From 62-47 sp051954235 (GTDB taxonomy: Bacteria > Pseudomonadota > Alphaproteobacteria > Rhizobiales > Xanthobacteraceae), in the NCBI GenBank assembly GCA_051954235.1, contig JBQCHY010000038.1, positions 1-64,000 of the forward strand: a stretch of 64,000 bases of DNA, written 5' to 3'. The position numbers were made by a program, and so were the translations under genes. Shown here in pieces: positions 24,507 through 33,116 of this stretch (position 1 is the first letter of the stretch; each line of letters begins with the position of its first letter). The notes under the pieces are model-generated. The model worked only from the letters and a program-made list of their open reading frames with translations, did no database searches and had not been told where the DNA came from.

Positions 24507-26588
24507 ATGGTTGCAACCGCCAAATCGCTGTCCGCCGATTTCGCTTCCGATCGTCATGCGGCCACCGCGCACGTCGATACCTTCGCGCGCGACAACCTGC
24601 CGCCGCGCGAGCAGTGGCCGGAGATGATCTTCACGCGGCCGGAACTGCAATATCCCGCACGCATCAATTGCGTGGCGCATTTCCTCGATCGCTGGGTGGC
24701 GCAGGGGCGCGGCGATGCGCCGTGCATCGTCAGTTCCACGGTGAGCTACAGCTATCGCGACTTGCAGGCGCTGGTGAATCGCATCGCGAACGTGCTGGTG
24801 AAGGACCTTGGCCTCGTCACCGGTGGTCGCGTGCTGCTGCGCTCGGCCAACAACCCGATGATGGTCGCGACCTATCTCGCGGTGCTGAAAGCGGGCGGCG
24901 TCGTGGTGGCGACCATGCCGCTGCTGCGCGCCAAGGAACTGGTCTATCCGATCGGCAAAGCAAAAATTTCCATCGCGCTGTGCGACGGCAAGCTGCGCGA
25001 CGAGATGGAGAAGGCGCGGGCGCAGACCGACGAACTCAAACACGTCCTCTACTGGGGCGCAGACGGCGTCGACTCGCTCGATGCGCTGATCGCCAAGGCG
25101 AGTCCGGACTTCGCGGCGGTCGATACCGCGGCAGACGACGTCTGCCTGATCGCGTTCACCTCCGGCACCACCGGCGATCCCAAAGGCACCATGCATTTCC
25201 ATCGCGACATGCTCGCGGTGTGCGACAGTTTCGCCGGCAATATCTTGCACGCAACGCCGGAGGATCGCTTCATCAGCTCCGCGCCGCTGGCGTTCACCTT
25301 CGGCTTCGGCGGCGTGCTGTTTCCGATGCACATCGGCGCGTCCTTCGTCGTGCTGGAAAAGGTTGCGCCGGACGATTTGCTCGATGCGATCGAACGCTAC
25401 AAGGCCTCGGTGTGCTTCACCGCGCCGACGGCCTATCGCGCGATGCTGGCGAATTACGCGAAGCACGATATGAGTAGTTTGCGCAAATGCGTGTCCGCCG
25501 GCGAGAGCTTGCCGAAGGGCACGTACGAGGCGTGGCTGAAGGCGACCGGCATCAAGATTGTCGACGGCATCGGCGCCACCGAGATGCTGCACATCTTCAT
25601 CAGTGCGCGCGAGGACGACATTCGCCCCGGCGCCACCGGAAAACCGGTGCCCGGTTACGAAGCCAAGATCGTCGATGACGACGGCCGCGATCTGCCGCCG
25701 GGCGAGATGGGACGGCTCGCGGTGCGCGGACCTACCGGTTGCCGTTATCTCGCCGACGAACGGCAAAAGAAGTTCGTGCAGAACGGCTGGAACCTGACCG
25801 GCGACACCTACGTCATGGATGCGGACGGTTACTTCTGGTATCAGGCGCGCTCCGACGACATGATCATTTCCGCCGGCTACAACATCGCCGGCCCCGATGT
25901 CGAAGCCGCGTTGCTGACGCACGACGCGGTGGCCGAATGCGGCGTGGTCGGCGCGCCGGATGAGGCGCGCGGCATGATCGTCAAGGCTTATGTCGTGCTG
26001 CGGCCGGGCGTGACCGGCGACGCGACGCTGGTGAGCCGATTGCAGGATCACGTCAAGCGCGAGATCGCGCCGTACAAATATCCGCGCGCGATTACTTTCC
26101 TCGATCAGTTGCCGAAGACACAGACCGGCAAGCTGAAGCGGTTCACCCTGCGGCAGATGGCGATGGCGGGCGATGCCGCGCCGCAGCCCGCCGCCGCTAT
26201 CGAGGTGTTGCAGCCGAGCGGCTGGCCGATGCCGAAGGGCTATGCCAACGGCATGGCGGCGGAGGGGCGGTTGATCGTCACCGGCGGTGTGATCGGCTGG
26301 GATGCGTCGAACCGGCTGGCGGACGGCTTTCTCGCGCAGGTGCGGCAAGTGTTGGAAAACATCGTCGCCATTCTCGCGGAGGGCGGCGCGAAGCCGGAGC
26401 ACCTGATGCGGCTGACGTGGTACGTCGTCGACATCGACGAGTATCTCGACAATCTCAAGGGCCTCGGCGCGATCTATCGGGAGGTGATCGGCGCGCACTA
26501 TCCGGCGATGGCGCTGGTGCAGGTGGTGCGACTGGTCGAGAAAGCCGCGCGCGTCGAGATCGAGGCGACGGCGGTGGTGCCGAAGTAA
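24507..26588 (+). CDS. Aminobenzoate-type CoA ligase fused to a RidA-family domain
   Basis: A 693-residue fusion. Residues 1 to about 545 form a benzoate/2-aminobenzoate-CoA ligase: P-loop AFTSGTTGDPKGTM, hinge region around GWNLTGDTYVMDADGYFWY, and catalytic lysine in KTQTGKLKRF. Residues about 565-693 form a RidA/YjgF domain ending VEIEATAVV. The position of RidA's catalytic arginine, normally in a PAR motif, reads PAM, so the imine-deaminase residue is missing. ATG 24507 is chosen over GTG 24501 because GAGAAAGG lies 8 bases upstream. In related clusters, as I recall, RidA is usually a separate neighbour. The ligase substrate is inferred from resemblance only. Confidence 0.88.
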   Translation: MVATAKSLSADFASDRHAATAHVDTFARDNLPPREQWPEMIFTRPELQYPARINCVAHFLDRWVAQGRGDAPCIVSSTVSYSYRDLQALVNRIANVLVKDLGLVTGGRVLLRSANNPMMVATYLAVLKAGGVVVATMPLLRAKELVYPIGKAKISIALCDGKLRDEMEKARAQTDELKHVLYWGADGVDSLDALIAKASPDFAAVDTAADDVCLIAFTSGTTGDPKGTMHFHRDMLAVCDSFAGNILHATPEDRFISSAPLAFTFGFGGVLFPMHIGASFVVLEKVAPDDLLDAIERYKASVCFTAPTAYRAMLANYAKHDMSSLRKCVSAGESLPKGTYEAWLKATGIKIVDGIGATEMLHIFISAREDDIRPGATGKPVPGYEAKIVDDDGRDLPPGEMGRLAVRGPTGCRYLADERQKKFVQNGWNLTGDTYVMDADGYFWYQARSDDMIISAGYNIAGPDVEAALLTHDAVAECGVVGAPDEARGMIVKAYVVLRPGVTGDATLVSRLQDHVKREIAPYKYPRAITFLDQLPKTQTGKLKRFTLRQMAMAGDAAPQPAAAIEVLQPSGWPMPKGYANGMAAEGRLIVTGGVIGWDASNRLADGFLAQVRQVLENIVAILAEGGAKPEHLMRLTWYVVDIDEYLDNLKGLGAIYREVIGAHYPAMALVQVVRLVEKAARVEIEATAVVPK

Positions 26589-26674
26589 TTGCGGTTTGGC
26601 TTCGCTGTTGTGAAGAGCGTCAAGCCCGGCCATGACGACAGGTTACGTAGTGAAGAACGGCTTGCTGGTCTTGC

Positions 26675-27466
26675 TCACCGTTCTCCCACAAACTCCTTCG
26701 GTGTCTTGCCGGTCACTTGGCGAAACGCGTGGCAGAACGCCGGAAAGCTGCCGTAGCCCATGTCGGCGGCGGTCTGCTTGATCGAGGCGCGGGGGTTGAT
26801 GGCCCAGCGCTCGATGGCGCAGGCGATGCGGGCGCGCTGGCACCACGCCTTGAAGCTGAGGTGCGTTTCGCTGGCGAACAGTCGCGACAACGTCCGCGTC
26901 GAGGTGCCGACGCGCCGCGCCAGATCGGAAATGTCGTGGTTCACCATCGGCGCCGCCAGCACGAGATCGGCGGCGGCCCGGCAGCGTGGTTCGCGCGGCA
27001 GCGGGATGAAGGTGGTCGGGTCTTCCGCCTGATGCAGTTCCAGCATGATGAGGCGCAGCAGCAGGCCGTCGCGGTCGCCGGGGCGCTCCCGCTCGAACAA
27101 CGCCAGAATGGCTTCGCGCAACAGCGGTGACACGCGCACCACGAACTCGGCGTCGAGATGATGGTCGTTTCGTGTGAGCCAATCGGTTTCGAAGTAGAGC
27201 GTGCGCATTTCGATATCCGCCAGTACGCCGATCGCGTGTTCGAGCCGCGCCGGCACCCACACCGCACGGCCGGGCGGCACCAGCCAGCGCCCCTTCGGCG
27301 TCGTCACCTGCATGGTGCCGCTGGCGGCGAACACCAGTTGCGCCTGGCGGTGGATGTGGGTGTCATGATGTGTGCCGCGCGGGTAGCGGCAGCCCAGGAG
27401 ATGCACGCCGTCGCCGACATCGCCTGTCAACAGGATCGGCATTTCTGGCGTCTGCGCGACAGTCAT
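26675..27466 (-). CDS. AraC family transcriptional regulator
   Basis: A 263-residue regulator. An N-terminal cupin-like sensor domain (CRYPRGTHHDTHIHRQAQLV, about residues 26-45) is followed by two C-terminal helix-turn-helix motifs: ISDLARRVGTSTRTLSRLF and IKQTAADMGYGSFPAFCHAF. The start at ATG 27466 is preferred because further upstream starts overlap the MFS promoter. It is divergent from the MFS gene with a gap of 68 bp and probably controls it, the usual arrangement for this AraC/exporter pairing. Confidence 0.9.
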   Translation of the reverse strand: MTVAQTPEMPILLTGDVGDGVHLLGCRYPRGTHHDTHIHRQAQLVFAASGTMQVTTPKGRWLVPPGRAVWVPARLEHAIGVLADIEMRTLYFETDWLTRNDHHLDAEFVVRVSPLLREAILALFERERPGDRDGLLLRLIMLELHQAEDPTTFIPLPREPRCRAAADLVLAAPMVNHDISDLARRVGTSTRTLSRLFASETHLSFKAWCQRARIACAIERWAINPRASIKQTAADMGYGSFPAFCHAFRQVTGKTPKEFVGER

Positions 27467-27534
27467 TGGCGGAATCTCGTGAGCCTCATCCCCTATAGTG
27501 TAGCAGGTTATTTTCGGTCCGCAGGATTTGCCAC

Positions 27535-28725
27535 ATGAACGACGCATCCCGGGTCATCCGCTACGTCAACGCGGCGCATTTCATTGATCATTACGCCATG
27601 CTGATCTTCGCCGCGGCGGTGATCATCATGGGGCCGGCGATGGGGCTGAGCTATTCCGAACTCCTGCCCTATGCGACGCCGGCCTTCATCGCCTTCGGCG
27701 CCGGCTCGCTGGTCACCGGCTGGCTCGGCGACCGCTGGAGCCGCCGCCACATGATGGTGATCTATTTCTTCGGCATCGGCGCGGCGATGATCGCGGTCGG
27801 GCTGGTGCAGACGCCGCTGCAACTCGGCGCGGCACTGCTGGCTGTTGGCCTCTTCGCCTCGATCTATCACCCGGTCGGCACCGCGATGCTGGTGTCCTAT
27901 GCCGACAAACTCGGCAGCCAGGTGGGCATCAACGGGCTGTGGGGCAATTTCGGCGTGGCGTCGTCGGCGCTGGTCACCGGCGTCGTCGGTCAGTATCTCG
28001 GCTGGCGCTGGTCGTTCATTCTGCCGGGCCTCGTCACCATCGCCATCGGCGTCGGCTTCATGGTCTCCGTGACGCATGAGGATCGCCGGGGCAGCAAGCA
28101 GGCCGCCGCGCAGGTGCGCATCGCCAAGAACGAGATGTGGCGGGTGCTGCTGTCGCTGCTGGTGGTGGTGATCGCGATCTCGACCACCTTCAACGCCATC
28201 ACCGTGGCATTGCCGAAGCTGTTTGCCGAACGGTTGACGGACTTGACGCATAGCCCGGCGTTGATCGGCGTGATTGCCGCCGGCGTCTATGTGTTCGGCG
28301 CGGCGACGCAGTACACCATCGGCAAGCTGGTGGATCGCTACTCGCTGAAAGCCGTGTTCCTGCCGATGTCGATGGTGCTGCCGCCGCTGTTGTATCTCGC
28401 CGCCACTGCAAGCAACTGGGCGCTGATCGCGGCCGCGATCGGCATCGTCATCGGCATGTTCGGGCAGATCACCATCAACGATGCGATGGTCGGCAAATAC
28501 ACTGCCGAGGAGTGGCGCTCGCGCGCTTTCGCGGTGCGCTACTTTGTCGGCTTCACGGCGGCCGGCGCGTCGGTCGGATTGGTGGCGTGGCTCTATGCGC
28601 AGGGCGGCTTTGGCTTGATGCTGCAAGCCTTTGCCGGTTTGTGCCTGCTGGTGGTGGTGGCGGCGCTGATCTTGCCGCGCGAGACGCCGGCACGGGCGTC
28701 TTCGCTGGAGCCGGCCGCCACGTGA
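27535..28725 (+). CDS. MFS transporter (Fsr-like)
   Basis: A 396-residue inner-membrane protein with about 12 hydrophobic segments. The MFS loop motif GWLGDRWSRRHMMV lies between segments 2 and 3. The N-terminus HFIDHYAMLIFAAAV resembles the fosmidomycin-resistance (Fsr) type exporters. The natural substrate is unknown; export of a pathway-related aromatic compound is possible given the position. Transcription starts in the 68-bp gap shared with the AraC gene. Confidence 0.9.
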   Translation: MNDASRVIRYVNAAHFIDHYAMLIFAAAVIIMGPAMGLSYSELLPYATPAFIAFGAGSLVTGWLGDRWSRRHMMVIYFFGIGAAMIAVGLVQTPLQLGAALLAVGLFASIYHPVGTAMLVSYADKLGSQVGINGLWGNFGVASSALVTGVVGQYLGWRWSFILPGLVTIAIGVGFMVSVTHEDRRGSKQAAAQVRIAKNEMWRVLLSLLVVVIAISTTFNAITVALPKLFAERLTDLTHSPALIGVIAAGVYVFGAATQYTIGKLVDRYSLKAVFLPMSMVLPPLLYLAATASNWALIAAAIGIVIGMFGQITINDAMVGKYTAEEWRSRAFAVRYFVGFTAAGASVGLVAWLYAQGGFGLMLQAFAGLCLLVVVAALILPRETPARASSLEPAAT

Positions 28726-28743
28726 AGATGCGGAATAAAAATA

Positions 28744-28767
28744 AAGGCTGGCACGAAGGCCAGCCTT
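28744..28767 (-). terminator. Hairpin between convergent genes
   Basis: AAGGCTGGC, a 6-base loop and GCCAGCCTT form a perfect 9-bp stem. On the minus strand it is followed by TATTTTTATT, so it best fits a terminator for transcription arriving from the minus-strand genes at 29125-29705. On the plus strand the T-tract is missing. Confidence 0.6.
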
Positions 28768-28811
28768 GAAAGCAAATATAGCTGTAAAATCAATAGTTAA
28801 GAGCAATTGGA

Positions 28812-28870
28812 GGGCCCGCTTTCGCGGGTAACTGGGATGCGGCAGCATGACGCAGTCGCATCCCAGCCAT
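28812..28870 (+). other. Two adjacent hairpins in a 400-bp gene-free gap
   Basis: CCCGC-TTTC-GCGGG style hairpin at about 28816-28829 is followed by CTGGGATGCG pairing with CGCATCCCAG at about 28831-28865. The rest of 28768-29124 shows no gene I trust. The hairpins could belong to a small RNA, but I recognise no known RNA family. Confidence 0.3.
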
Positions 28871-29124
28871 TCAACTACTGCGGGAGGTGAATATCCGCGT
28901 CCCCCATTTGGGTGGGATCGCAAAATTAATCCGGGGTAGTCGCCTCTGACCTTCGCAACCGAAGCGGCTGAAAACCGTTCGCCGACGCCGGACCGGATCG
29001 CTCGCGCTCATTTGCCCGACGACAGGCCGCTGCCGATTCGGGCTCCGTTCGTTCCAGCCCCGTTCCACAGGTTAACGCGCGGCGGCGGGCCGTCGCGTTT
29101 TGGGACATTCGGGCGCGTGTGAGA

Positions 29125-29331
29125 CTAGATTCGCGGTAGCCGCCAGCCGATCACGGTGGCCTGAAGTGCACCGCCGGTGGTGGAGTTGCGCCATTCGCCC
29201 TCGGTGAAGCAGCACGGAAATGGCAGCAGATAAGTGCCGCTGTGGTCCTCGCACAGCACCTGAACGGTTTGATCCGGCAGCGGGTGACCCTGGCCGTTGA
29301 ACTCCGCAAGCCGACGTTCGCGCGTGGTCAT
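29125..29331 (-). CDS. Small hypothetical protein
   Basis: A 68-residue protein starting MTTRERRLAEFNGQGHP at ATG 29331. It has a CEDHSG...CCFTEGEW segment with three cysteines. It has no signal peptide or membrane segment. The acidic and balanced composition differs from the arginine-rich shadow frames around it, which is why I keep it. No clear ribosome site is visible. Function unknown. Confidence 0.55.
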   Translation of the reverse strand: MTTRERRLAEFNGQGHPLPDQTVQVLCEDHSGTYLLPFPCCFTEGEWRNSTTGGALQATVIGWRLPRI

Positions 29332-29432
29332 GGGGCAACGCTCCGCGTTAACAAATCGGCATCGGCGCGGATTTGTGGATGGATGGCAATGCGACGCAAT
29401 ATCATCTGCCGGATTCGATCCGCGGAATGCGG

Positions 29433-29705
29433 CTATGATGTGATGCGCTCTGCCGCATCAGCGCGCGGTGTCAACGATTTGCGGAAGCGGCGGTCGCGCT
29501 TGAGGTGCCATTCGCGGCTCATCGCGTCCTCGCGGGTGGCGAAGCGCTCGACATGCAGCAGCACCCATTGCCGTCCGCGCGTCGAGCGCGCGCCGGTGCC
29601 GGCATTGTGCTGGGCCAGCCGGCGTTCGACGTCGAGCGTCCATCCCACATAGGTGAGATAGCGGCGCTCGTCCGCGCAGCCGATGACATAGACGAATGAT
29701 TCCAT
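29433..29705 (-). CDS. GIY-YIG nuclease domain protein (second)
   Basis: A 90-residue single-domain protein: FVYVIGCADERRYLTYVGWT supplies the GIY and YIG elements, and DVERRLAQHNAG the catalytic arginine helix. It is related in architecture to the product of 9463-9753 but clearly a different branch (UPF0213-like, ending RRFRKSL). The start at ATG 29705 follows from homologue length. It is divergent from the small exported protein at 29835. A role in DNA processing is suspected for the family but not proven. Confidence 0.88.
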   Translation of the reverse strand: MESFVYVIGCADERRYLTYVGWTLDVERRLAQHNAGTGARSTRGRQWVLLHVERFATREDAMSREWHLKRDRRFRKSLTPRADAAERITS

Positions 29706-29834
29706 CGCCGCATTGGTCTCACGGATCGGGGCAGTCGGCAATTCGCGCGTTCGCGCGGCTGCGGCGCGGCGTCGCGCGTTGACATCCGGGATGGGCGCGG
29801 CTTGGCTGCGCCCAGAAATCGGAAGGGACCAGCG

Positions 29835-30200
29835 ATGCGACATGCGACGATAGCGATGCTGCTGATGGCGGCGGGGACGGGGATTGCCACCGATGTCCGC
29901 GCGCAGGACGTGCCGGGCATCGAAATCTGCACCGCCGAAAAGGATATGGCGCGCCGTACCGGCTGCCTGCAAAGCAACGTCAATTTCCTTAAAGCCGCGA
30001 TGACGAAGATGGACCTCGATCATCAGCGCAAGCTGGATGCCGCGACACGGCAGATCGACGCGCTGAAAGCGGCGGTCGTGGCGTTGCAGAAACGGGTCGA
30101 TGAATTGCAGGACGCGCAGAAGAAGCCCGAGCCCGCGACGCCGGCCAAGGATGGCACGAAGGACGGCAAGGATGCGGCGAAGGAGGGCGGGAAGAAGTAA
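29835..30200 (+). CDS. Small exported coiled-coil protein
   Basis: A 121-residue protein with a signal peptide (IAMLLMAAGTGIATDVRAQ, cleavage near residue 24). A two-cysteine segment ICTAEKDMARRTGCLQ follows, then a predicted coiled coil (MDLDHQRKLDAATRQIDALK and onward) and a lysine/aspartate-rich tail ending KEGGKK. The start at 29835 is preceded by GGAAGGG. It is probably periplasmic. Function unknown. Confidence 0.75.
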   Translation: MRHATIAMLLMAAGTGIATDVRAQDVPGIEICTAEKDMARRTGCLQSNVNFLKAAMTKMDLDHQRKLDAATRQIDALKAAVVALQKRVDELQDAQKKPEPATPAKDGTKDGKDAAKEGGKK

Positions 30201-30221
30201 AAGAACAAACGTAGTAATTGG

Positions 30222-30352
30222 TCATGGCCGGGGGGGTGGAAGGGAAACAAATATAATTTTTTTTTTTTTTTTTTGTGGGGGTGTTTTTATTTGTTTTTGG
30301 TGTTGTGGTGTTTTACTTTGTTTGTGCGCGTGAACTCGCCCGGCCATGACGC
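30222..30352. other. Broken family A repeat split by a C-depleted T/G stretch
   Basis: The segment opens GGTCATGGCCGGGG and closes CGCCCGGCCATGACG, the two outer ends of a family A element. The interior is not the normal spacer. Positions 30249-30326 contain a single C (30316), with a run of 18 T at 30257-30274 followed by T/G-only sequence. No gene is present. This could be a sequencing or assembly fault within a hairpin repeat. Confidence 0.8.
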
Positions 30353-30409
30353 TTTTTGATTGTAAGACCTCTACAGCACGAATGCCGATCGAGGCACGAC
30401 GACGAGATT

Positions 30410-31633
30410 TTACGAGTTCTTCTCGCCGCTCATCAGTGGGCCGAACAGTTCCCAGCTCTCGCCCTCGAACTTGATCATCTGTAATTGCTCGATCGGTCCG
30501 AAGTCGGTGGCGCTGGTTTTGATTTTGACGCCCGGCAGGTAGATGCCGATCTCGCAGTTGAGACTGGCGGCCTGCTTCATGATGTTCTCGCGGGTGAGGT
30601 TGTCGCCGCACTGCCGCAGCACCTGCTCGAAGCCTTTGGTGACGCCGTAGCCGAACACGGTCGCGCCGTCGTCAAGATTGCCTTCGGGATAGTGCTTCTT
30701 CATGAACTCGCGCCATTCGTTCATGGCGGGATCGTTGTCCCACTTCTTGTCCTTCGGGTCCTTCATGTAGGCGGCGCTGAGGATGCCCTGGCCGTTCGCG
30801 TAGCCGGCGGGCTGCATCACGCTGCCGACCGAGATCGACACGTTGGTGAGGAAGTGCACCGGCTTCCATCCCAATTCCCCGACCTTCTTGATCGCCTGCG
30901 CGGCGAACTTCGGCGTGGTGATATCGACGAAGATATCGGGATTTGCGGTCCTGATCTGCACCACCTGGGAATCGACCGTCGGCTGTGACACCTCGTAGGG
31001 CGCCTCGATCTTGATCATGCTGACCTTGTCGCCGAGACCTTCCTTGAGGCCGATGACATAGTCCTTGCCGAAGTCGTCGTTCTGGTAGAGCAGGCCGATG
31101 GTCTTGCCGGGATAGTTCTTGAGAATATACGCGGCGTAGATGCGCGCCTCGACCTGATAGCTGGGTTGCCAGCCCATGGTCCACGGATGATTCTTCGGAT
31201 CGTTCCACTTCGCCGCGCCGGTCGAGACGAACAGCTGCGGAACTTTCTTGCTGTTCATATATTTCTGGATCGCGGTGTTGCCCGGCGTGCCCAGCGGATT
31301 GCCGATGAACAGCACCTCGTCGCTTTCGACCAGCTTGCGCGCCTGCTCGACGGTCTTCGGCGGGCTGTAGGCGTCGTCATAGGAAATGAACTTGATCTTG
31401 CGGCCGTTGATGCCGCCTTTCTCGTTCAGCATGTTGAAGTAGGCCGCTTCGGTCTTGCCGATCGTCGCGTAGGACGAGGCCGGGCCGCTATACGGCATGA
31501 TGTTGCCGATCTTGATTTCGGTATCGCTGGCGCCGGTGTCGTATTTCTTCTGGGCGTTGGCGCTGCCGGCCACGGCCGTCAGGCATAGCGCGGCAAGCGC
31601 CGCCGTCGTCACGTGAGACACGCTTCGTCGCAT
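30410..31633 (-). CDS. Branched-chain amino acid-type ABC substrate-binding protein
   Basis: A 407-residue periplasmic binding protein of the LivK-like family (Peripla_BP_6). A signal peptide ends near AVAGSANAQKK. The mature part opens with TEIKIGNIMPYSGPASSYA and contains GLLYQNDDFGKDYVIG. In soil alphaproteobacteria this family binds amino acids, amides and many aromatic acids. AGGGAG precedes ATG 31633. No permease or ATPase gene lies nearby, so it is an orphan component. It lies 155 bp downstream of an enoyl-CoA hydratase gene on the same strand. Confidence 0.92.
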   Translation of the reverse strand: MRRSVSHVTTAALAALCLTAVAGSANAQKKYDTGASDTEIKIGNIMPYSGPASSYATIGKTEAAYFNMLNEKGGINGRKIKFISYDDAYSPPKTVEQARKLVESDEVLFIGNPLGTPGNTAIQKYMNSKKVPQLFVSTGAAKWNDPKNHPWTMGWQPSYQVEARIYAAYILKNYPGKTIGLLYQNDDFGKDYVIGLKEGLGDKVSMIKIEAPYEVSQPTVDSQVVQIRTANPDIFVDITTPKFAAQAIKKVGELGWKPVHFLTNVSISVGSVMQPAGYANGQGILSAAYMKDPKDKKWDNDPAMNEWREFMKKHYPEGNLDDGATVFGYGVTKGFEQVLRQCGDNLTRENIMKQAASLNCEIGIYLPGVKIKTSATDFGPIEQLQMIKFEGESWELFGPLMSGEKNS

Positions 31634-31788
31634 GGTTTTCTCCCTGAATGTTTCTTGTGTGGCCGACGCCTGACCCGTCTTGGCGCGGATCTGATGGCAC
31701 GGCACGCGCAGTATGCATGATCGGGAAAGCTGCGCCAGCAAAGGCTATGTTGCAGGCGCGAATTGCGTGTTGTGAAATTCGCGCGCGG

Positions 31789-32619
31789 TCAGCGCCCCTT
31801 GAAGTTCGGCGGACGCTTTTCGAGGAACGAGGCCATGCCCTCGCGAAAATCCTCGCTGCGGAATAACGGCAGCAATTGCAGGAAGACATGGTGGACGTGG
31901 TCGCCGAAATTCTCCGACAGGCCGGAGCGCATCATGCGCTTGGCGGCCTGCACCGCGAGCGGCGCGTTGCCGGCGATCTCGGCAGCGACGGCGTTCGCCC
32001 GCGACATCACGTCGCCGGTCGCGGCCACCTCGTTGGCGAGGCCCATGGCGAGGCTCTCGGCGGCTGAGAGCGTGCGCCCGGTGAAGATCAGTTCCGCCGC
32101 CTTGGCCCAGCCGATCATGCGCGGCAGAAACCAGGTGCCGCCGGATTCCGGCACCACGCCGCGCTTGACGAAGGCGGCAGCGAATTTCGCGCTGTCGGCC
32201 ATGATGCGGATGTCGCAGCCGAGCGCCATGTCCATGCCGTAGCCGGCGGCGCTGCCGTTCAGCGCGCAGATGGTCGGCTTCTCCATGTTGAAGAGGATGG
32301 TGGGCGGCGCGGACTTGAGATCGAGCGTGGCGACGGTGGCATTGTTGTCGTTCTGCGAGCCGATGCCGCTGCCCTTGGTCGCCGCGGTCATGTCGAGCCC
32401 GGCGCAGAACGCGCGTCCCGCGCCGGTGAGGATCACGACGCGCACCGCCGGATCGGCATCGGCCCGCAGCAGCAATTGGCCGAGCAGCATCAGCATCTCG
32501 CGCGAGATGGTGTTGAGCCGCTCCGGCCGGTTCAGCGTCAGGGTCGCGATGCCGTCGCGCACGTCATAGAGCACTTCGTCGTCGAGGGTGTTAGCGGCGG
32601 GGGCGTGCTGGGTCTGCAT
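31789..32619 (-). CDS. Enoyl-CoA hydratase/isomerase family protein
   Basis: A 276-residue crotonase-family protein. NRPERLNTISREM is followed by oxyanion loop GAGRAFCAGLDM and by LNGSAAGYGMDMALGCD. An acidic residue appears near VVPESGGTWFLPRM, the usual place of the second catalytic glutamate. The start at ATG 32619 (MQTQHAPAAN) is chosen because the frame further upstream runs through a family B repeat. It is probably cotranscribed with the binding-protein gene. Confidence 0.88.
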   Translation of the reverse strand: MQTQHAPAANTLDDEVLYDVRDGIATLTLNRPERLNTISREMLMLLGQLLLRADADPAVRVVILTGAGRAFCAGLDMTAATKGSGIGSQNDNNATVATLDLKSAPPTILFNMEKPTICALNGSAAGYGMDMALGCDIRIMADSAKFAAAFVKRGVVPESGGTWFLPRMIGWAKAAELIFTGRTLSAAESLAMGLANEVAATGDVMSRANAVAAEIAGNAPLAVQAAKRMMRSGLSENFGDHVHHVFLQLLPLFRSEDFREGMASFLEKRPPNFKGR

Positions 32620-32723
32620 CGATTTTGTCTTTCCTGATTTGGTGATCTGACGTGAGGGTGAAATCGACGCCGTCATCCTGAGAGACGGACTCCAAAAAGA
32701 ATCTGTCGCATCAACATTCTCGT

Positions 32724-32844
32724 TGTCGTCCCCGCGCAGGCGGGGACCCATTACCCCTGGCGCTGACTGTTGTGAACAAATTCGCCTTGGTCGATGGAGC
32801 CGAACCGCTGCGGAGTCTGGGTCCCCGCCTGCGCGGGGACGACG
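32724..32844. repeat. Family B paired inverted repeat
   Basis: GTCGTCCCCGCGCAGGCGGG and its inverse enclose about 70 bp. The element lies in the 497-bp gap between divergent genes 32619 and 33117. I see no gene in the remainder of the gap. Confidence 0.85.
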
Positions 32845-33116
32845 ATCTTCGTGTTGGAAATCCGTCCATACAACAGGCTCTGAGGTGTGGCGGCTTTGGT
32901 TCGACCGCACCTCATCAGGCTCAGGAACGAAGGTCAATTGTGATCGACGAGTATATTGATCTGTCACAGGATGTGCATGGCAGCCGCGCGGCCTCGCTGG
33001 ATGACCGCGCCTTGGCAGGCGAAAAGTTGTTTGCTTTACTCGCCTCGCGTTGCGCGCGATGATCGCGGCAAGACCAGAGCACCAACACGCACGACAAGAA
33101 AAGCAAAGGAATCTCC

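Noticed and set aside
24396..26633. Minus-strand frame of 745 codons opposite the CoA ligase-RidA gene
   Set aside because: Very long but with no domain pattern and with histidine/arginine-rich composition; a by-product of codon bias in the sense gene.
27508..28923. Minus-strand frame of 471 codons opposite the MFS gene
   Set aside because: The His/Gln/Arg-rich shadow of a hydrophobic membrane-protein gene; no motif.
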